Source of the DNA: Methylobrevis albus
Lineage (GTDB): Bacteria; Pseudomonadota; Alphaproteobacteria; Rhizobiales; Pleomorphomonadaceae
Assembly (NCBI RefSeq): GCF_015904235.1
Contig: NZ_JADZLT010000046.1
Coordinates: 1-36,763, forward strand
Direction: 5' to 3'
DNA length: 36,763 nucleotides
A program made the position numbers and the translations under genes. The stretch's first letter is position 1. Each line of letters opens with the position of its first letter. Below the pieces are notes generated by a model. It made no database searches and was not told where the DNA came from. It saw only the letters and a list, made by a program, of their open reading frames with translations. Below are positions 30,041-36,763 of the stretch, piece by piece.

Positions 30041-32479
30041 TCAATCCCGGCCGGCGACGGCGTCGGCGGCGGTGTCCCCGGCGGCGTCATGGGCGCGCCG
30101 CAGCCGCGAGACGCCCCACTGCAGCGCGACCGAGACGCCGATCCAGGCAGCGATCAACAGAAGCAGCCCTACAATGTCGGTCCAGCTCGGGTCGGCCATC
30201 ATCGCCGCCATCCGTTCGCCGAGCATCGACATCAACGCAAGGCCCGGCGCGAGCCCGAGCAGCGTGCCGATGACGAAGTCGAGCGGCCTGATCCGCATCG
30301 CCCCGGCCATCACGTTGACCACCGAGAACGGCGCGATCGGCACCAGCCGCACGGCGGTGACCGCGACGATGCCGCGTTTTGCGAACCCGTTGGCGATGCG
30401 GTTGACGCGGGGCCCGAAGGTGGCCCGGATCGAGTCGAGCCCGATGACGCAGCCGATCAGATAGCCGGCGACCGCGCTCGACAACGCCCCCGCCGCGGCA
30501 TAGCCCACCCCCGGCCATGCCCCGAACAGCGCCGCCGTGGTGCCGATCAGCAGCGTCACCGGAAACGCGAACAACCCGGCGACGACGAACACCGCGATCA
30601 CCGCGAGCGGCGTCCACGGGCTCGACGGGTCGGGCAGCACCGAGGCGATGAAGGCCTCGTCGGCGAACCGCGACAGCGGCGTATAGCGCCAGGCGAGCGC
30701 GAACACCGCCACGAGCGCCAGCGCGAGAATCCCTTGCCAGATGCGTGAGGTCCGCATGGGACGCGGCGTTCCAGACGAAGAGTCGAGGAAGAATTCGCCA
30801 AATTCCGGCGGCCGCTCCGGATCGGCGGCGGCGACGAGGAAATGCCCGATGTCGCCGTCCGAAAGGCTGCCGTCCTCGATCGGCGCAAGGCCGCGGCCCG
30901 GCTGCGCGACGGCGTCGACCGCCTTGAGCAGCGACCCGTCGTGCTCGGCGAGCGCCGCGGCGAACACCTTCGGCGCGACGCCGCAGTGTTCGGCGATCAT
31001 CCGGTCGCGCAGCGCCGCGATGCCGGCCCGCTCGGCATCGCCCCGCGCTTCGATCACCACGTCGCACTCGGTGTCGGTGCCGCAGGAGCGGTTGCAGAGA
31101 TTGGCCGAGCCGGTGCGGAACAGGCGATCGTCGATGATCATCACCTTGGCGTGCACCATCACGGCCGCCGGCTCGCCCTCGCCGCCGACATGCGGATAGA
31201 CGAGGCGCACCCGCGCGGCCGGCCCACCCTCGACCTCGGCGAGGCCGCTCTCGACGATCGCGCGGAAGCGGATCCGACCGGCGAGCATCGACATGTGCTC
31301 GAGCCAGGTCTGGTGGGTGCGCGGCCCGACGATCAGCACCTCGAGCTCCGGCTGCGCCGCAAGGCGGGCCGCGATCGCGCCGGCGATCGTCGACGAGGTC
31401 AGGAACTGGTTTTCAATGTAGATGCTGCGCGTCGCGCTCGCGATCATGTCGAGGAACAGCGTCTCGATCTCGGCGATGCGCTCGAGATCGCCATGCCTCG
31501 GCTGCGTGCGGGCGATGCCGATCGCGATGTCGCGAAAATCCGGTTCGATCCCCACCGGCCACGGCGTCGCAACCCCTTCGGCCGGCGGCCGTATCTCCTC
31601 GTCGGCCGCAGTCTGCCAGCGGGCGCGGGCGAGCTCGCCGAGCGCTCGGGCGGCATCGCCGTCGACCATCAGTTGCACGTCGTGGAACGGCGGATAGGGC
31701 TTGCCGGCGGGGTCGACCCGGAGGGGATTGTCGGCACTGTGCGCGGGGTTGTCCCAGCGACGCACGGTGAGGTCGATGCCGCCGCAGAACGCGACGGCAT
31801 CGTCGACGACGACCAGCTTCTGGTGATGCGAGGCGCCGATCGGCACGACGTCGTCGAGGCAGAGCTCGATCGCCGCCGGCGTGTCGCGCTGCAGCACCTG
31901 GATCGGCAGGAACTCGCGCTCCAGCGAATAGAACACCGAGTAGTCCCAGAGCAGCAGCTTGATCTCGAGATCCGGACGCTGCCGGACGAGCTCCTGCAAA
32001 AAGGCCCCGAGCGTCTCCGGCAGGCCGTCCGTGGCGCGCTTGTCCGGCCCGACCAGCGGCGTGCGGCTGTCGATGTCCCAGCCGACGATGATCACGGTGC
32101 GCGTGGCCTGCAGCAGCGCCTGCCGCAGGGCGGCGTAATAATTCGCGGCGTCGGCGAGCAGCGTCGCCCGCGCGGCGGTTTCGATGCGCCAGACATTGTG
32201 CCCCGGCCGCAGCACGGGCTCTCCTGCCGCCTCCGCATGGTCGGCGACCGCGCGTCGCCCGGCGTCGGCCTGCTCCGCCGTCGCCGCCCGCTCCGCGGCA
32301 ACGCCCGGATGCGACGCGCCGGCCCGGCCGAGAGCATCGCCGGGCAGGATTTCGGGATCCGGTCCCGCCGCCATCGGCGCCGCGGCCGTCCCGGCACCGC
32401 CGCGGACGATCACCCCCGCCGCGCCCGGAGGAACTTCCCGGCAGTCCTCGATGCGGATGGGCTTGGGCTGAACGTTCAT
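30041..32479 (-). CDS. Phospholipase D-like / VTT (DedA-SNARE-associated) fusion membrane protein
   Basis: The 812-aa protein joins two parts. Residues from about 95 to 560 form a PLD-family phosphodiesterase with two HKD motifs: H218-x-K220-x4-D225 (HQKLVVVDD) and H443-x-K445-x4-D450 (HAKVMIIDD), both followed by the expected Gly/Asn segments. Residues from about 574 to 812 form a VTT/TVP38 membrane domain with several helices and the typical FPVTLLIGTTAALFG and AVRLVPIAPFSVVNV motifs. The likely role is phospholipid or cardiolipin metabolism at the inner membrane. The first 90 residues are low-complexity. The ATG at 32479 begins MNVQPKPIRIEDC; the longer frame to 32854 lacks support. It is the first gene of a three-gene - strand operon. 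Confidence 0.9.
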   Translation of the reverse strand: MNVQPKPIRIEDCREVPPGAAGVIVRGGAGTAAAPMAAGPDPEILPGDALGRAGASHPGVAAERAATAEQADAGRRAVADHAEAAGEPVLRPGHNVWRIETAARATLLADAANYYAALRQALLQATRTVIIVGWDIDSRTPLVGPDKRATDGLPETLGAFLQELVRQRPDLEIKLLLWDYSVFYSLEREFLPIQVLQRDTPAAIELCLDDVVPIGASHHQKLVVVDDAVAFCGGIDLTVRRWDNPAHSADNPLRVDPAGKPYPPFHDVQLMVDGDAARALGELARARWQTAADEEIRPPAEGVATPWPVGIEPDFRDIAIGIARTQPRHGDLERIAEIETLFLDMIASATRSIYIENQFLTSSTIAGAIAARLAAQPELEVLIVGPRTHQTWLEHMSMLAGRIRFRAIVESGLAEVEGGPAARVRLVYPHVGGEGEPAAVMVHAKVMIIDDRLFRTGSANLCNRSCGTDTECDVVIEARGDAERAGIAALRDRMIAEHCGVAPKVFAAALAEHDGSLLKAVDAVAQPGRGLAPIEDGSLSDGDIGHFLVAAADPERPPEFGEFFLDSSSGTPRPMRTSRIWQGILALALVAVFALAWRYTPLSRFADEAFIASVLPDPSSPWTPLAVIAVFVVAGLFAFPVTLLIGTTAALFGAWPGVGYAAAGALSSAVAGYLIGCVIGLDSIRATFGPRVNRIANGFAKRGIVAVTAVRLVPIAPFSVVNVMAGAMRIRPLDFVIGTLLGLAPGLALMSMLGERMAAMMADPSWTDIVGLLLLIAAWIGVSVALQWGVSRLRRAHDAAGDTAADAVAGRD

Positions 32480-32857
32480 GGCGCGGGTTCCGGAGCGGCC
32501 TCGATCAATCCGCCCCGCCTGCCGCCGACACGGATCAGGACAGGACGCATCCCCTTCCGGAGACATCGAAACCAATCGTTCCCGGGCGCTAAAGTTCCGG
32601 GCGCGGCGCGCCTCGCCGCCCGGGTCACGTTTTGGTTGGCCGAGGGTTTGGCCGGACGCACCGTTCGGGCGCACTGGCAACGCGGTGACGGGTTGCCGAC
32701 GAAACTTGCAAACCGGCAGCGTCGCGCCCCGCGAGCGCGCTCGCCGACGTGCCGATCGGGATCGCCAACGACCAGCCCCCGACCGCCTCGACGACCAGCC
32801 GCCCCCCGGCTTACGCTGCTCCGGCACCGAACCGGGCGGCGCCTGGACGGACAAACG
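32480..32857. other. Divergent intergenic region between the PLD-VTT and DUF1232 genes
   Basis: No gene is supported in these 378 bases. It must hold promoters for both directions. On the - strand there are GGAAC elements at 32598, 32582 and 32491, but none has CGTT at 16-17 bases; the best has GATT (two mismatches). I could not identify a firm promoter. Confidence 0.4.
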
Positions 32858-33262
32858 ATGACGGCCAACGGCATGGCGGACGTGTGGAACCGGCTGCGCG
32901 ACTGGGCGCGACGAATGAAGCAGGACGTGATGGCGCTTTGGCTCGCCGCACGCGATCGCCGCACGCCCATAATGGCAAAAGTCCTCGCCGCCGCCGTCGC
33001 GGCCTATGCGTTCTCGCCGATCGACCTGATCCCGGACTTCGTTCCGGTGCTGGGGTACCTCGACGACCTCGTCATCGTCCCGCTCGGCATCCTGGCGGCT
33101 GCCCGCCTCGTCCCGCCGGCGCTGATGGCGGAGTTCCGCGCAGCGGCAGCGCAGCGCATGGTCCGGCCGTCAAGCCCGGCCGGCCTCGCCATCGTCATCG
33201 CCCTGTGGCTCGCCACCACTGCCTCGCTGCTCTGTTGGCTGTGGCCCCGGATCGCGCCCTGA
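32858..33262 (+). CDS. DUF1232 (YkvA-like) small membrane protein
   Basis: The 134-aa product has the DUF1232 signature AYAFSPIDLIPDFVPVLGYLDDLVIVPLG (given in part: SPIDLIPDFVPVLGYLDD) at about residues 48-70, with hydrophobic stretches around it and a C-terminal membrane helix (LAIVIALWLATTASLLCWLW). The N-terminal 40 residues are basic and amphipathic. The ATG at 32858 was chosen, with MADVW at 32873 possible; both have weak ribosome sites. The function is unknown. It is divergent from the PLD-VTT operon and converges with the rRNA operon. Confidence 0.85.
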   Translation: MTANGMADVWNRLRDWARRMKQDVMALWLAARDRRTPIMAKVLAAAVAAYAFSPIDLIPDFVPVLGYLDDLVIVPLGILAAARLVPPALMAEFRAAAAQRMVRPSSPAGLAIVIALWLATTASLLCWLWPRIAP

Positions 33263-33389
33263 GCTGGTCGAAAGAGGGCTCCGCGCCCCGTGAGGAGGCT
33301 TTTCCAGCTGCGGCCCCCTCCGGCGGCGGGCCTGCTCTGCCATGTACCCTCTTTGTTCCCGCACGTCGTCGCCTATTCGAACGCAGTTT

Positions 33390-33420
33390 CACCCCGCGTG
33401 GCTTTTGGCCATTCGGGGTG
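33390..33420. terminator. Strong hairpin between the DUF1232 gene and the rRNA operon end
   Basis: CACCCCG and CGGGGTG enclose an inner TGGC/GCCA stem with a TTTTG loop. It lies 115 bases downstream of 5S in the rRNA sense and 127 bases downstream of the DUF1232 stop. There is no clear T run. It may terminate one or both transcripts. Confidence 0.5.
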
Positions 33421-33534
33421 TTGGTCGGTTTGGGCTGTGTGGAGATCGTGGTTTGTGTGTATTGAGAAGCCGGACGTTCCCTTTATGGGGTCATGTCCGT
33501 CTCGTGAGATTTTCGTGTTCCTCTGATCTTTGCA

Positions 33535-33652
33535 GGCCTGGCGGTGACCTACTCTCCCGCGTCTTGAGACGAAGTACCATTGGCGCTGGGGCATTTCACG
33601 GCCGAGTTCGGGATGGGATCGGGTGCAGGGTCCCCGCTATGGCCACCAGGCC
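33535..33652 (-). rRNA. rrf: 5S ribosomal RNA
   Basis: Read on the - strand, the gene starts GGCCTGGTGGCCATAGCGGG and ends GGTCACCGCCAGGCC, so the two ends pair (GGCCTGG with CCAGGCC). The internal CCGATCCCATCCCGAACTCG is the standard bacterial 5S core. The length of 118 bases is normal. It is downstream of 23S, as in a usual 16S-23S-5S operon. No tRNA follows it in the 272 bases up to the DUF1232 gene. Confidence 0.96.
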
Positions 33653-33754
33653 GGCGAAGATCAGAGGCTGGTCGGGCGGCATCGATTGATGCGGCCTGTG
33701 TTGTGCCCTCTGGGGCAGATCGTATCGGTAATTCAGAGCTCGCATGGCACTCCC

Positions 33755-33808
33755 GTTCGACCGACGAGGTCGAACCCGAGCGAAGAGCGAGGCGCCGCGC
33801 AAGCGGCG
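33755..33808. repeat. 23S-5S spacer hairpin module, copy 1
   Basis: Two hairpins are joined by a short linker: GTTCGACC-GACGA-GGTCGAAC, then CCGAGCGAAGAGCGAGG, then CGCCGC-GCAA-GCGGCG. The 31 bases at 33768-33798 are identical to 33839-33869 in copy 2. Loops differ between copies while stems are conserved. Confidence 0.85.
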
Positions 33809-33826
33809 TGCCTTCTCGACAAACAA

Positions 33827-33877
33827 GTTCGACCTTTTGGTCGAACCCGAGCGAAGAGCGAGGCGCCGCTAGCGGCG
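33827..33877. repeat. 23S-5S spacer hairpin module, copy 2
   Basis: The module has the same layout as copy 1, 71 bases further on: GTTCGACC-TTTT-GGTCGAAC, the same linker, then CGCCGC-TA-GCGGCG. Stems are identical to copy 1; loop sequences differ. The duplication lies inside the transcribed spacer of the rRNA operon. Confidence 0.85.
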
Positions 33878-33881
33878 TTTC

Positions 33882-33902
33882 GTCCTGATCGAGGATCAGG
33901 AC
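33882..33902. repeat. Inverted repeat close to the 23S 3' end
   Basis: GTCCTGATC-GAG-GATCAGGAC is a perfect 9-base-pair hairpin with a 3-base loop, eight bases from the outer 23S processing stem. It is probably part of precursor processing. Confidence 0.7.
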
Positions 33903-33910
33903 AACCAACA

Positions 33911-33934
33911 ATGGACGTTGATAATGAGAGCGAT
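33911..33934 (-). other. 3' arm of the 23S precursor processing stem
   Basis: These 24 bases are complementary, with one mismatch, to the 24 bases at 36740-36763. In the transcript the two arms bring the ends of 23S together, the usual RNase III substrate. Confidence 0.8.
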
Positions 33935-36739
<2,805 letters not shown>

Positions 36740-36763
36740 ATCGCTCTCATTATCGACGTCCAT
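36740..36763 (-). other. 5' arm of the 23S precursor processing stem (at window edge)
   Basis: These last 24 bases of the window pair with 33911-33934, with one C-A mismatch. The stem may extend beyond the right edge, so only part of it may be visible. Confidence 0.8.

Noticed and set aside
32487..32598. GGAAC elements upstream of the PLD-VTT gene as EcfG promoters
   Set aside because: None has CGTT at 16-17 bases; the best is GATT (two mismatches), and one has CGTT at only 12 bases.
30842..33262. 806-aa + strand frame ending in the DUF1232 protein
   Set aside because: Most of it is antisense to the PLD-VTT gene; only the part from 32858 has a known domain.
33263..33534. A tRNA after 5S, as often seen in Alphaproteobacteria
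   Set aside because: No T-arm (GGTTCGAATCC-like) or cloverleaf pairing was found on either strand.
33755..33877. CRISPR array in the 23S-5S spacer
   Set aside because: Only two repeat copies, each with internal hairpins, within a transcribed rRNA spacer; no third unit, leader or cas gene.

Overview
The window comes from a very GC-rich alphaproteobacterium, most likely of the order Hyphomicrobiales (Rhizobiales). Three things point there: the type of 23S rRNA with an extra hairpin in its 5' region, an EcfG-like sigma factor with GGAAC-N16-CGTT promoters, and the treY-treZ pair under such a promoter. In this GC-rich DNA almost every gene has long open shadow frames. Genes were chosen by recognisable protein motifs, ribosome binding sites and spacing.

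Region 1 (1-9788, + strand) is the end of a type VI secretion system (T6SS) core operon. It holds tssL with an OmpA-like domain (5' end outside the window), tssM, tagF, a PP2C phosphatase (pppA) and a large membrane Ser/Thr kinase (ppkA) with a proline-rich repeat region. The last three form a threonine-phosphorylation module that controls T6SS firing. Region 2 (9825-16346, - strand) converges on it. It is a run of five genes, listed in transcription order: a radical SAM enzyme, a caspase-like protease with Sel1 repeats, an AlgL-like polysaccharide lyase without a visible signal peptide, a membrane-anchored M23 peptidase whose start overlaps the lyase stop, and a PAAR spike-tip protein. Next to a T6SS this looks like an accessory or effector island, and it is the most novel-looking part of the window.

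Region 3 (16514-20831) has a small lipoprotein (-), a fumarylacetoacetate-hydrolase-family enzyme (+) and a LemA / DUF2207 membrane-protein pair (+). Region 4 (20865-29216) looks like a general-stress cluster: treY-treZ for trehalose, a Crp/Fnr regulator, an EcfG-like ECF sigma factor, a small protein with a NepR-like motif, a DUF2934 protein and two proline-rich acidic small proteins. I read two perfect GGAAC-N16-CGTT promoters (before the sigma gene and before treY) and three one-mismatch versions. Together they suggest a local, self-amplifying EcfG regulon.

Region 5 (29007-33262) has a - strand operon of a phospholipase D-VTT fusion, an EEP-family phosphodiesterase and a proline-rich small protein, then a DUF1232 membrane protein on +. 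Region 6 (33535-36763, - strand) is the end of an rRNA operon: 5S, a 23S-5S spacer carrying a duplicated hairpin module, and a 23S gene. The window stops inside the outer 23S processing stem, whose two arms are both visible. No tRNA, IS element, integrase or CRISPR array was seen.
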